Of a stretch of DNA of 64,000 nucleotides, positions 34,998-44,013 are shown one piece after another. The DNA comes from Klebsiella quasivariicola (GTDB taxonomy: Bacteria; Pseudomonadota; Gammaproteobacteria; Enterobacterales; Enterobacteriaceae). Position numbers and translations under genes: made by a program. Below the pieces are notes generated by a model, which was not told the DNA's origin, made no database searches, and saw only the letters and a list, made by a program, of their open reading frames with translations. The stretch spans positions 2,294,001-2,358,000 of the forward strand of contig NZ_CP022823.1 of NCBI RefSeq assembly GCF_002269255.1. The letters are read 5' to 3'. Numbering within the stretch: position 1 is the first letter of the stretch; every line of letters starts with the position of its first letter.

Positions 34998-37376
34998 ATG
35001 TCCAACAATGGCTCGTCACCGCTGGTGCTTTGGTATAACCAACTCGGCATGAATGATGTAGACAGAGTTGGGGGCAAAAATGCCTCCCTTGGTGAAATGA
35101 TTACGAACCTGTCCGGTATGGGTGTTTCCGTACCTAACGGGTTTGCCACCACCGCTGATGCTTTTAATCAGTTCCTCGACCAAAGCGGTGTTAACCAGCG
35201 CATCTATGCGCTGCTGGATGAAACCGACATTGACGACGTTTCCGCATTAGCGAAAGCGGGCGCGCAGATCCGACAGTGGATCATCGACACGCCGTTCCAG
35301 AGCGAACTGGAAACCGCGATTCGCGATGCTTATGACCTGCTGTCCGCTGATAATGCCGAGGCCTCGTTCGCCGTGCGTTCTTCCGCCACTGCGGAAGATA
35401 TGCCGGACGCCTCCTTCGCCGGGCAGCAAGAGACATTCCTCAACGTGCAGGGCTTTGACGCCGTGCTCGTTGCCGTGAAGCACGTGTTTGCTTCACTGTT
35501 TAACGATCGCGCGATCTCCTATCGCGTGCATCAGGGTTACGATCACCGCGGCGTGGCGCTCTCTGCCGGGGTGCAGAGGATGGTTCGTTCCGATCTGGCC
35601 TCCTCCGGCGTCATGTTCTCCATCGATACCGAATCCGGCTTCGACCAGGTGGTGTTTATCACCTCGGCGTGGGGGCTTGGCGAGATGGTGGTGCAGGGCG
35701 CGGTGAACCCGGACGAATTCTACGTCCACAAACCGACGCTGGCCGCGGGCCGCCCGGCGATTGTGCGCCGCACCATGGGGTCGAAAAAGATCCGTATGGT
35801 TTATGCGCCGACCCAGGAGCACGGCAAGCAGGTACGTATCGAAGATGTGCCGCAGGCGCAGCGCGATATCTTCTCGTTAACCAACGAGGAGGTGCAGGAG
35901 CTGGCGAAGCAGGCGGTGCAGATTGAGAAGCACTATGGTCGTCCGATGGATATCGAGTGGGCGAAAGATGGTCACACTGGCAAGCTGTTTATCGTCCAGG
36001 CGCGTCCGGAAACCGTGCGTTCCCGCGGTCAGGTGATGGAGCGTTACACCCTCCATGCCCAGGGGCAGATCATCGCCGAAGGGCGCGCCATTGGTCACCG
36101 GATCGGCGCTGGCCCGGTTAAAGTTATTCACGATATCAGCGAGATGAACCGCATTGAGCCAGGCGACGTGCTGGTCACCGACATGACCGACCCGGACTGG
36201 GAACCGATCATGAAGAAAGCCTCGGCGATTGTCACCAACCGCGGTGGGCGTACCTGCCACGCGGCGATTATCGCCCGTGAGCTGGGGATCCCGGCGGTGG
36301 TCGGCTGCGGCGATGCTACCGATCGCATTCAGGAGAACCAGAATGTCACCGTCTCCTGCGCCGAAGGCGACACCGGCTATGTCTACGCCGAGCTACTGGA
36401 CTTCAGCGTTAAGAGCTCCAGCGTTGGAGACATGCCGGATCTGCCGCTGAAGGTGATGATGAACGTCGGCAACCCCGATCGCGCGTTTGACTTTGCCTGC
36501 CTGCCGAACGAAGGCGTGGGCCTGGCGCGTCTGGAATTCATCATCAACCGTATGATTGGCGTTCACCCGCGTGCGCTGCTGGAATTCGACGACCAGGAGC
36601 CGGGGCTGCAGAATGAAATCCGCGAGTTGATGAAAGGCTACGATTCGCCGAGAGAGTTCTACGTTGGCCGCCTGACCGAAGGGATCGCTACCCTTGGCGC
36701 CGCCTTCTACCCGAAACGGGTGATTGTGCGTCTGTCGGACTTCAAATCGAACGAATACGCCAACCTGGTGGGCGGCGAGCGTTATGAGCCGGAAGAAGAG
36801 AACCCGATGCTCGGCTTCCGCGGCGCCGGACGCTACGTTTCCGAAAGCTTCCGCGATTGCTTCGCGCTGGAGTGTGAAGCGATGAAGCGCGTGCGTAACG
36901 ACATGGGACTGACCAATGTCGAAGTGATGGTGCCGTTCGTCCGTACCGTCGCGCAGGCGAAAGCGGTGGTCGAAGAGCTGGAGCGTCAGGGGCTGAAGCG
37001 CGGCGAGAACGGGCTGAAGATCATCATGATGTGCGAGATCCCGTCTAACGCGCTGCTGGCCGAGCAGTTCCTTGAGTACTTCGACGGCTTCTCCATCGGT
37101 TCGAACGACATGACCCAGCTGGCGCTCGGCCTGGATCGCGACTCTGGCGTGGTTTCTGAACTGTTCGATGAACGCAACGACGCGGTGAAAGCATTGCTGT
37201 CGATGGCGATCCGCGCAGCGAAAAAACAGGGTAAATACGTCGGCATCTGCGGCCAGGGGCCGTCCGACCACGAAGACTTTGCCGCCTGGCTGATGGAGGA
37301 AGGGATTGATAGCCTGTCCCTCAACCCGGATACCGTAGTGCAAACCTGGTTAGGTCTGGCGGAACTGAAAAAATAA
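34998..37376 (+). CDS. ppsA: Phosphoenolpyruvate synthase
   Basis: Converts pyruvate and ATP to PEP, AMP and phosphate for growth on three-carbon sources. 792 residues from the ATG at 34998 (MSNNGSSPLVLWYNQLGMNDVDRVGG), preceded by AAGGA. An upstream in-frame ATG at 34953 adds 15 residues without homology. Domains in order: ATP-grasp-like PPDK N-domain (about 20-345), phosphohistidine domain with GGRTCHAAIIARELGIPAVVGCG (catalytic His near 421), PEP/pyruvate barrel with NVEVMVPFVRTV and a C-terminal GICGQGPSD. Regulated by Cra and by PpsR. Confidence 0.98.
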   Translation: MSNNGSSPLVLWYNQLGMNDVDRVGGKNASLGEMITNLSGMGVSVPNGFATTADAFNQFLDQSGVNQRIYALLDETDIDDVSALAKAGAQIRQWIIDTPFQSELETAIRDAYDLLSADNAEASFAVRSSATAEDMPDASFAGQQETFLNVQGFDAVLVAVKHVFASLFNDRAISYRVHQGYDHRGVALSAGVQRMVRSDLASSGVMFSIDTESGFDQVVFITSAWGLGEMVVQGAVNPDEFYVHKPTLAAGRPAIVRRTMGSKKIRMVYAPTQEHGKQVRIEDVPQAQRDIFSLTNEEVQELAKQAVQIEKHYGRPMDIEWAKDGHTGKLFIVQARPETVRSRGQVMERYTLHAQGQIIAEGRAIGHRIGAGPVKVIHDISEMNRIEPGDVLVTDMTDPDWEPIMKKASAIVTNRGGRTCHAAIIARELGIPAVVGCGDATDRIQENQNVTVSCAEGDTGYVYAELLDFSVKSSSVGDMPDLPLKVMMNVGNPDRAFDFACLPNEGVGLARLEFIINRMIGVHPRALLEFDDQEPGLQNEIRELMKGYDSPREFYVGRLTEGIATLGAAFYPKRVIVRLSDFKSNEYANLVGGERYEPEEENPMLGFRGAGRYVSESFRDCFALECEAMKRVRNDMGLTNVEVMVPFVRTVAQAKAVVEELERQGLKRGENGLKIIMMCEIPSNALLAEQFLEYFDGFSIGSNDMTQLALGLDRDSGVVSELFDERNDAVKALLSMAIRAAKKQGKYVGICGQGPSDHEDFAAWLMEEGIDSLSLNPDTVVQTWLGLAELKK

Positions 37377-37395
37377 GTTCGCCCTGACAGCACTC

Positions 37396-37426
37396 ATCCC
37401 CGGCAGCGATGCCGGGGATTTTTTTT
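37396..37426 (+). terminator. Terminator of ppsA
   Basis: A 10-bp stem ATCCCCGGCA/TGCCGGGGAT with a GCGA loop and a run of T. Confidence 0.95.
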
Positions 37427-37464
37427 GCCGGTGACAGGCTGCCCGGTGTCGTGATGCGCAGGAC

Positions 37465-37570
37465 AAAAAAAAGCCCATCGTGGGAGATGGGCAAAGACTA
37501 CACACAGCAATTCGTTGTTTCACTCAGGGGATTTCCATGCTTATAAATCAAGGTGTTGATTTATAACCGT
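37465..37570 (-). ncRNA. rprA: RprA small regulatory RNA
   Basis: A 106-base Hfq-binding RNA that opens the rpoS leader for translation. Read on the minus strand it begins ACGGTTATAAATCAAC, carries the hairpin GGTTATAAATCAA/TTGATTTATAA, the conserved core GGAAATCCCCTGAGTGAAAC and ends at the terminator GCCCATC/GATGGGC with eight T. This follows E. coli RprA nearly base for base and sits in the same ppsA-ydiK gap. Made under envelope stress through RcsB. Confidence 0.96.
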
Positions 37571-37576
37571 GAGCTA

Positions 37577-37618
37577 ATAGTAGGCAGTGGGGCCTTTGCC
37601 GTCGATCAGATTCCTCTC
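37577..37618 (-). promoter_or_regulatory. rprA promoter with RcsB box
   Basis: Minus-strand -10 TACTAT (37577-37582) lies exactly 7-12 bases before the RprA 5' end. Upstream, GAGAGGAATCTGATC (about 37603-37618) resembles the RcsB box of E. coli rprA. Confidence 0.75.
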
Positions 37619-37733
37619 AATAGTTAAATTGTTGTGAAGGACCGGGGGACAAGAGGGAGGGAAGTGGCGTACAAGGGCAGCGTTTTAACGGCGATAGATA
37701 AATTTTGCTTAACAATTATCCCGGCGGGGGAAA

Positions 37734-37753
37734 CAGGCGGGTCTCCCCGCCTG
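37734..37753 (-). terminator. Terminator-like hairpin of ydiK
   Basis: The 8-bp arms CAGGCGGG and CCCGCCTG with a TCTC loop lie 8 bases past the ydiK stop. Confidence 0.65.
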
Positions 37754-37761
37754 ATACGGGA

Positions 37762-38874
37762 TTACTTACGCCCGGCTTCCAGCTCGCTGAGCTCTTCAAG
37801 GACGACATCAGGGTCTTTCGGCGGTGGAGGCACTTCGTGTACCCAGGCATCATACAGACGCCAGGAGACGGCGAGCAGCACCGGACCGATAAACAGGCCG
37901 ATCATGCCGAAGGCGATCAGGCCGCCAATGACGCCGGTGAGGATAAGGATCATCGGCAGGTCGGCGCCCATGCGGATGAGCACCGGACGAATGACGTTGT
38001 CCATGGTGCCGACCACGCAGCTCCACACCAGCAGCACGGTGCCCCAGGTAGTGTCCCCGCTCCAGTAAAGCCAGATAATCGACGGCACCAGAACCAGCAA
38101 AGGCCCGAGCTGGACCAGACAGGTAAAGATCATCACCACGGTCAGCAGAGCAGCGTAGGGCACGCCGGAGAGGGCAAGGCCAATCCCGCCCAGCACCGCC
38201 TGGGTGAGGGCCGTCACCACCACGCCCAGCGCCACGGCGCGTACGGCCTGGCCGGCCAGCAGCACCGCGGCATCACCGCGTTTGGCCGCCAGGCGCGTGG
38301 CGAAGTAGCGGAGGCCATAGGCCACCTGCTCGCCGCGCCAGTAGAGCAGCGCGCTGAACAACAGCATCAGACCGCAGTAGACCAGCAGCTTGCCAATATG
38401 CGCCGCTTGCCCGACGAACCAGCTGGTGGTGGTGCCGATATACGGGCGAACTTTGGCCATAATCGCCGAGCCGCCCATATCCAGCAGGCCGTGCCAGGCG
38501 GAGTAGAGCTTATCGCCCACCAGCGGTACGCTGTTCAGCCAGGCAAAATCCGGCAGCGTCACATTTCCACTGCTGATGAGTTTGATCAGCGGGACGCTGT
38601 TATCCACCAGACTGTTGACCAGCAGAGCAATAGGAATAACGAATAGCAAAAACAGCAGCAGGGTCATTGCCAGCACCGCCAGCATCCGTTTGCCGAACAG
38701 CATGCGCTGCAGACGCAGCAGCACCGGCCAGGTAGCGATCACCACCGTACCGGCCCAGGCGAAGGACAGAATAAACGGCTGCACAACCCACAGGCAGGAA
38801 ATGATAATCAGGGCCAGGAACAGCACCGACAGCAGTATTTGCGGAATGTCCCGAGGCTGATGGGGGTTTATCAT
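37762..38874 (-). CDS. ydiK: AI-2E family transporter-like membrane protein YdiK
   Basis: 370-residue inner-membrane protein of the AI-2E (TqsA/PerM) family, as long as E. coli YdiK, with about eight hydrophobic segments. The C-terminal membrane pair includes ILILTGVIGGLIAFGMIGLFIGPVLLAV, typical of the family. The cytoplasmic tail is acidic. The substrate is unknown; in E. coli the gene belongs to the PurR regulon. It diverges from ydiJ. Confidence 0.92.
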   Translation of the reverse strand: MINPHQPRDIPQILLSVLFLALIIISCLWVVQPFILSFAWAGTVVIATWPVLLRLQRMLFGKRMLAVLAMTLLLFLLFVIPIALLVNSLVDNSVPLIKLISSGNVTLPDFAWLNSVPLVGDKLYSAWHGLLDMGGSAIMAKVRPYIGTTTSWFVGQAAHIGKLLVYCGLMLLFSALLYWRGEQVAYGLRYFATRLAAKRGDAAVLLAGQAVRAVALGVVVTALTQAVLGGIGLALSGVPYAALLTVVMIFTCLVQLGPLLVLVPSIIWLYWSGDTTWGTVLLVWSCVVGTMDNVIRPVLIRMGADLPMILILTGVIGGLIAFGMIGLFIGPVLLAVSWRLYDAWVHEVPPPPKDPDVVLEELSELEAGRK

Positions 38875-39092
38875 AGAGAAATTTTACCTTTCCAGTCGCG
38901 CCAAAATGCTGGCGCCGCGTAAATCCATGTACTGATAATAATATCAATAATTTTGCCGGGCTGATTTTGCACAGAAAACACGTGGGCGCATATGAAAAAA
39001 ATGTGATAAAAAGTTGAATGCGCTACGCAAACGTTTAGTTAGCACCAACACAATATTTTCAAACACAACATAGTCAGGCAGGGTCAAGTGTG

Positions 39093-42000
39093 ATGATCCC
39101 ACAAATTTCTCAGGCGCCAGGGGTAGTTCAGCTGGTGCTGAATTTTTTGCAGGTACTGGAGCAACAGGGTTTTACCGGCGATACCGCCACCAGCTATGCC
39201 GACAGGCTGACGATGGCTACCGACAACAGCGTCTATCAGCTGCTGCCGGATGCAGTCCTTTTTCCGCGTTCTACAGCGGACGTGGCCTTGCTGGCGCGCG
39301 TCGCCGCGGAACCACGCTTTAAATCGCTGATCTTTACCCCGCGCGGCGGCGGCACCGGCACCAACGGCCAGGCGCTGAACGGCGGGATTATTGTCGATAT
39401 GTCCCGCTATATGAATCGCATCATCGAGATTAACCCCGAAGAGGGCTGGGTGCGCGTCGAAGCCGGGGTCATCAAAGATCAGCTGAACCAGTTTCTTAAG
39501 CCCTATGGCTACTTCTTTTCCCCGGAGCTTTCCACCAGCAACCGCGCCACGCTGGGCGGGATGATAAACACCGACGCGTCCGGACAGGGATCGCTGGTGT
39601 ACGGTAAAACGTCAGATCACGTGCTCGGCCTGCGGGCGGTGCTGATGGGTGGCGATATCCTCGATACCCAGGCGGTGCCGGTGGCGCTGGCGGAGACGCT
39701 GGGCAATACCCCATCGACGATTGGCCGGATCTACAACACGGTCTACCAGCGCTGCAAGGCGCAGCGTGAACTGATCATTGATAAGTTTCCCAAACTCAAC
39801 CGCTTTCTCACCGGATACGATCTGCGCCACGTCTTTAACGACGAGATGAGCGAGTTCGACCTGACCCGTATCCTGACCGGTTCAGAAGGCACGCTGGCAT
39901 TTATTACCGAAGCGCGGCTGGATATCACCCGCCTGCCGAAGGTGCGCCGCCTGGTCAACGTCAAATACGACTCCTTTGACTCTGCGCTGCGTAACGCGCC
40001 CTTTATGGTCGAAGCGAAAGCCCTGTCGGTGGAAACTGTCGACTCTAAAGTCCTCAATCTGGCGCGCGAAGATATCGTCTGGCATTCGGTGAACGAACTG
40101 ATCACCGATGTGCCGGATAAAGAAATGCTCGGGCTCAATATCGTCGAGTTCGCCGGAGATGACGCGGCGCTGATTGACCAGCAGGTCACCACCCTGTGCC
40201 AGCGGCTGGATGAGCTGATGGCCGGTAGCGAGGCGGGCGTCATCGGCTGGCAGGTCTGTCACGATCTCGATGGCGTGGAGCGTATCTACGCCATGCGCAA
40301 GAAGGCCGTCGGCCTGTTGGGCAATGCTAAGGGTGCCGCTAAGCCGATCCCGTTTGCCGAGGATACCTGCGTACCGCCCGAACACCTGGCGGATTATATT
40401 GTCGAGTTCCGCGCGCTGCTCGACAGCCACGGCCTGAGCTACGGCATGTTTGGTCACGTGGATGCCGGGGTGCTGCACGTGCGCCCGGCGCTGGATATGT
40501 GCGATCCGCAGCAGGAGGTGCTGATGAAGCAGATCTCCGACGACGTGGTGGCGCTGACGGCGAAGTATGGTGGCCTGCTGTGGGGCGAACATGGCAAAGG
40601 CTTCCGCGCGGAGTACAGCCCGGCCTTCTTTGGCGAGGCGCTGTACGGCGAACTCAGGAAAATCAAAGCGGCCTTTGATCCCGATAACCGACTGAATCCG
40701 GGGAAAATCTGTCCTCCGGAAGGCGTTGATGCCCCGATGATGAAAGTCGATGCGGTGAAGCGCGGCACCTGGGATCGGCAGATCCCCATCGCGGTGCGCA
40801 GCAGCTGGCGCGGGGCGATGGAGTGCAATGGCAACGGGTTGTGCTTCAACTTTGATGTCAAGAGCCCGATGTGTCCGTCGATGAAAGTCAGCAACCAGCG
40901 CATCCACTCGCCGAAAGGGCGGGCGACGCTGGTCCGCGAATGGCTGCGCCTGCTGGCCGACCGCGGCGTCGATCCCAACCAGCTGGAGAAGGCGCTGCCG
41001 GAGCAGGGCGTCAGCCTGCGTTCGCTGGTAGCCCGCACGCGAAACAGCTGGCATGCGCGCAAAGGCGAATATGACTTCTCGCACGAGGTCAAAGAGGCGA
41101 TGTCCGGCTGTCTGGCCTGTAAAGCCTGTTCGACCCAGTGCCCAATTAAAATCGATGTTCCGGAGTTTCGCTCACGCTTCCTGCAGCTGTATCACAGCCG
41201 CTATTTGCGTCCGGTGCGCGATCATCTGGTCGCGTCGGTCGAATCCTATGCGCCGCTGATGGCGCAGGCGCCGAAGACCTTTAACTTCTTCATTAACCAG
41301 CCGTGGCTGAAAAAGCTGTCGGAGAAGCACATCGGGATGGTTGATCTGCCGCTGCTTTCGGCGCCGTCGCTGAAGCAGCAGATGGCCGGCCACCGCTCTG
41401 CCAACATGACCCTGGAGCAGCTCGAAGCGCTGAGCGCTGAGCAGAAAGCGAAGATGGTGCTGGTGGTGCAGGATCCGTTCACCAGCTACTACGACGCCCA
41501 GGTGGTGGCTGACTTTATTCGCCTCGTCGAAGCGCTAGGCTATCAGCCGGTGCTGCTGCCATTCTCGCCGAACGGCAAAGCGCAGCATATCAAAGGGTTC
41601 CTCACCCGCTTCGCGCGCACCGCGCAGAAGACGGCGGACTTCCTCAACCGCGTGGCGCAGCTGGGCATGCCGCTGGTGGGTGTCGATCCGGCGCTGGTGC
41701 TTTGTTACCGTGATGAGTACAAGCAAGCGCTCGGCGACAAGCGCGGCGATTTTCAGGTGCTGTTAGTGCATGAGTGGTTGCCGAAGGCCCTGACGACGGC
41801 TGCCCGTCCGGATCAGGGAGGGGAGCCCTGGTACCTGTTCGGCCACTGTACGGAAGTGACCGCGCTACCGGCGGCGACGAAACAGTGGGCCGATATTTTT
41901 GCCCACTTTGGCGCAAAACTGGAAAACGTCAGCGTCGGGTGCTGCGGGATGGCAGGCACCTATGGGCATGAGGTGAAAAACCATGCCAACTCGCTGGCTA

Positions 42001-42149
42001 TTTACGCGCTCTCCTGGCAACAGGCGATGCAGCGGCTGCCGCGTAACCGCTGTCTGGTGACGGGCTACTCCTGCCGCAGTCAGGTGAAGCGCATTGAAGG
42101 CAGCGGCGTTCGCCACCCGCTGCAGGCGTTACTGGAGATAATAGGATGA
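39093..42149 (+). CDS. ydiJ: FAD/4Fe-4S D-2-hydroxyglutarate dehydrogenase YdiJ
   Basis: Large 1018-residue flavin and iron-sulfur enzyme that oxidises D-2-hydroxyglutarate. In order: FAD_binding_4 domain with the glycine-rich FTPRGGGTGTNGQAL (about 85), FAD-oxidase C domain with GHVDAGVLHVRPALD and WGEHGKGFRAEY, a cysteine-bearing CNGNGLCFNF..SPMCPS, a 4Fe-4S motif CLACKACSTQCPIKIDVP (about 675) and a C-terminal CCG-type domain (GCCGMAGTYGHE). The ATG at 39093 is preferred over the GTG immediately before it. Coupled to menI by a 4-base overlap. Confidence 0.93.
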   Translation: MIPQISQAPGVVQLVLNFLQVLEQQGFTGDTATSYADRLTMATDNSVYQLLPDAVLFPRSTADVALLARVAAEPRFKSLIFTPRGGGTGTNGQALNGGIIVDMSRYMNRIIEINPEEGWVRVEAGVIKDQLNQFLKPYGYFFSPELSTSNRATLGGMINTDASGQGSLVYGKTSDHVLGLRAVLMGGDILDTQAVPVALAETLGNTPSTIGRIYNTVYQRCKAQRELIIDKFPKLNRFLTGYDLRHVFNDEMSEFDLTRILTGSEGTLAFITEARLDITRLPKVRRLVNVKYDSFDSALRNAPFMVEAKALSVETVDSKVLNLAREDIVWHSVNELITDVPDKEMLGLNIVEFAGDDAALIDQQVTTLCQRLDELMAGSEAGVIGWQVCHDLDGVERIYAMRKKAVGLLGNAKGAAKPIPFAEDTCVPPEHLADYIVEFRALLDSHGLSYGMFGHVDAGVLHVRPALDMCDPQQEVLMKQISDDVVALTAKYGGLLWGEHGKGFRAEYSPAFFGEALYGELRKIKAAFDPDNRLNPGKICPPEGVDAPMMKVDAVKRGTWDRQIPIAVRSSWRGAMECNGNGLCFNFDVKSPMCPSMKVSNQRIHSPKGRATLVREWLRLLADRGVDPNQLEKALPEQGVSLRSLVARTRNSWHARKGEYDFSHEVKEAMSGCLACKACSTQCPIKIDVPEFRSRFLQLYHSRYLRPVRDHLVASVESYAPLMAQAPKTFNFFINQPWLKKLSEKHIGMVDLPLLSAPSLKQQMAGHRSANMTLEQLEALSAEQKAKMVLVVQDPFTSYYDAQVVADFIRLVEALGYQPVLLPFSPNGKAQHIKGFLTRFARTAQKTADFLNRVAQLGMPLVGVDPALVLCYRDEYKQALGDKRGDFQVLLVHEWLPKALTTAARPDQGGEPWYLFGHCTEVTALPAATKQWADIFAHFGAKLENVSVGCCGMAGTYGHEVKNHANSLAIYALSWQQAMQRLPRNRCLVTGYSCRSQVKRIEGSGVRHPLQALLEIIG

Positions 42150-42556
42150 TTTGGAAACGTCAGGCCACGCTGGAGCAGCTCAACCGGCTCGGTGAGGGAA
42201 ATATGGTAGGGCTGCTGGATATTCGCTTTGAGACGTTTACCGACGACACGCTGGAGGCGACCATGCCAGTGGATGGCCGCACCCAGCAGCCGTTTGGCCT
42301 GCTGCACGGCGGAGCGTCGGTGGTGCTGGCGGAGACCCTGGGGTCGGTGGCGGGTTATCTGTGCAGCGAAGGCGAACAGAAGGTGGTGGGGCTGGAGGTT
42401 AATGCCAACCACATTCGTTCGGCCCGCGGAGGCCGGGTGCGCGGGGTGTGCAAGGCGCTGCACGTAGGCGCTCGCCATCAGGTCTGGCAAATTGAGATTT
42501 TCGATGAACAGGCGCGATTGTGTTGCGCCTCGCGGTTAACCACCGCGGTAATATAA
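42146..42556 (+). CDS. menI: 1,4-dihydroxy-2-naphthoyl-CoA hydrolase MenI
   Basis: Hotdog-fold thioesterase of menaquinone synthesis, 136 residues. The catalytic Glu lies in GLLHGGASVVLAETLGSVAGYL (Glu near 63), and VNANHIRSARGGRVRGVCK is the CoA-binding part. The ATG overlaps the ydiJ stop (ATGA). A terminator follows. Confidence 0.95.
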   Translation: MIWKRQATLEQLNRLGEGNMVGLLDIRFETFTDDTLEATMPVDGRTQQPFGLLHGGASVVLAETLGSVAGYLCSEGEQKVVGLEVNANHIRSARGGRVRGVCKALHVGARHQVWQIEIFDEQARLCCASRLTTAVI

Positions 42557-42567
42557 GTTCATCATCG

Positions 42568-42592
42568 GGGAGGCGAATAGCCTCCCACTTTT
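42568..42592 (+). terminator. Terminator of ydiJ-menI
   Basis: GGGAGGC, GAATA loop, GCCTCCC, then ACTTTTT. Confidence 0.9.
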
Positions 42593-42760
42593 TAGGGTAA
42601 TCAGCGAGGATGATTTGTCAGCGTGAGATATTTTGTCATCCGAGCCACCGCGCCGCGGCAAGGAATTATCTAATAAATATATAATTGCCGATCCACTCTC
42701 GTTATATATGCTACTCTTTTCAATACTAAATGCTTAAAGGTAACAAGAGGACGGTTAACC

Positions 42761-43009
42761 ATGGGTATTCTTTCCTGGATCATTTTTGGACTTATTGCCG
42801 GTATTTTAGCCAAGTGGATTATGCCGGGGAAAGACGGCGGCGGGTTTATTGTAACGGTTATTCTGGGGATCATCGGTGCGGTGGTCGGCGGCTGGATCAG
42901 TACCCTGTTTGGTTTTGGTAAGGTCGATGGCTTTAATTTCGGTAGCTTCGTGGTAGCGGTTATCGGTGCGCTGGTCGTGCTGTTTATCTACCGTAAAGTG
43001 CGTAGCTAA
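42761..43009 (+). CDS. GlsB/YeaQ/YmgE family membrane protein
   Basis: 82-residue protein of the transglycosylase-associated (YeaQ/YmgE/GlsB) family, with three hydrophobic segments and many glycines (GILSWIIFGLIAGILAKWIMPG; ILGIIGAVVGGWISTLFGFG). Family members are small stress-related inner-membrane proteins without an established activity. Single gene with its own terminator; the E. coli copies lie elsewhere. Confidence 0.88.
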   Translation: MGILSWIIFGLIAGILAKWIMPGKDGGGFIVTVILGIIGAVVGGWISTLFGFGKVDGFNFGSFVVAVIGALVVLFIYRKVRS

Positions 43010-43044
43010 TCACCAGCCAGTCTGCTTTAACGACGTAAACAAAG

Positions 43045-43072
43045 GCTGCCGCGATAAGCGGCAGCTTTTTTT
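43045..43072 (+). terminator. Terminator after YeaQ-family gene
   Basis: GCTGCCGC, GATAA loop, GCGGCAGC and seven T. Confidence 0.95.
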
Positions 43073-43116
43073 ATGGCTCGCGGCAAAGTGGAATGCCGTC
43101 AGCACTTTCAGTCGGC

Positions 43117-43422
43117 TCACTCTCCAACGGGCACCACCTCAACGTGAACTTCGTAGTGTTTCGCCTGACTGGCGGGGATCAACGTGGTCAGTTTGTTAAT
43201 GGTTTCCACCGGCGTATCGGTCGCTACCGTGGCCGAAAACAGCACCGGTCTGTGCGGCGGTAGCTGCGGCGGGAACGGCGGCAGCGGGCCACGGCCCATC
43301 TCCAGCGGAGGGCGGGCTCCGTTATCAACGGCGGGCGCCGGGACGTCGGTTTTATCGGCCGCAAAGGCGCTGGCGGCGGCAACCGCGGCGATAGCGAACA
43401 GGGCAGTTAGCGCTTTTTTCAT
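43117..43422 (-). CDS. Unknown small exported proline-rich protein
   Basis: Not recognised. 101 residues from the ATG at 43422, which has GGAGGAAT eight bases upstream; an in-frame start at 43443 is too close to the ribosome site to use. The signal peptide (MKKALTALFAIAAVAAASAFA, cut before ADK) precedes a proline-rich middle (PLPPFPPQLPPHRPV) and a Ser/Thr/Val C-terminal region (AKHYEVHVEVVPVGE). No cysteine. Probably periplasmic. Lone gene between the YeaQ-family gene and the mesX region. Confidence 0.7.
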   Translation of the reverse strand: MKKALTALFAIAAVAAASAFAADKTDVPAPAVDNGARPPLEMGRGPLPPFPPQLPPHRPVLFSATVATDTPVETINKLTTLIPASQAKHYEVHVEVVPVGE

Positions 43423-43566
43423 CTGGTATTCCTCCATAAGCAAGTAGCAAAAGAGTAGAGGGCGGCGGCAGGCAGGACAATCCCATACGGCGCGAATCCT
43501 CTGAATCTCCTTTTTTCTTCGCGAATGTGAAGGTCAGATGAGAGCTTGTGTCATTGGGGAAGCATC

Positions 43567-43638
43567 TTAGTTCAGCAGCACGCTCATAATGAGCAGCACG
43601 GCCATGCACATCGACATAATACTGATATCAACAATCAT
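43567..43638 (-). CDS. Possible 23-residue hydrophobic peptide
   Basis: The frame encodes MIVDISIMSMCMAVLLIMSVLLN, a single hydrophobic helix of the size seen in small membrane proteins and type I toxin peptides. A minus-strand promoter-like pair TTGTTC and TACAAT (18 apart) lies about 65 bases upstream. The GGAG ribosome site is 15 bases from the ATG, too far for efficient use, so translation is uncertain. Confidence 0.25.
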   Translation of the reverse strand: MIVDISIMSMCMAVLLIMSVLLN

Positions 43639-44013
43639 TATTTACGACAACAGCTCCAGCTAAACGGGTACGGCGGCAACGTCAAAGCACGTATTAGAAT
43701 GGTTAAAGATTGTACCCTGGTATACATTCACCGAACAAATGATTATTGACCGGACGCTGCTTAAACTGGCGTCTGTGATCGCGGCGCAATGGCGCACGCC
43801 CGTTCCGCACCTCGCTATCGCCAGCGAACGGACCAACATGAGGATGGCTCATGTTGCAATGAATTTAAGTCGCTTTCCCTCCATCGCTGACTCTGGCAAA
43901 AATAGACTCATTAACGAATCAACAACATTTATCGGTTGAAGCGCGCCAGGCCTGACTTTGCCTTGCCTGGGAGAGTATTACGCTTATGCCCGACACCAGG
44001 ATGGACTATCGCC
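43639..44013. other. mesX upstream region
   Basis: About 375 bases before mesX. A perfect 9-bp inverted repeat CAACATGAG/CTCATGTTG with a 5-base centre lies at 43834-43856, and CCAGGC/GCCTGG (43946-43970) can fold just before the gene. An open frame at 43739-43939 looks non-coding. No known riboswitch was recognised. Confidence 0.45.

Noticed and set aside
43739..43939. 66-codon frame upstream of mesX
   Set aside because: No ribosome site, spans a palindrome, composition unlike a real protein.
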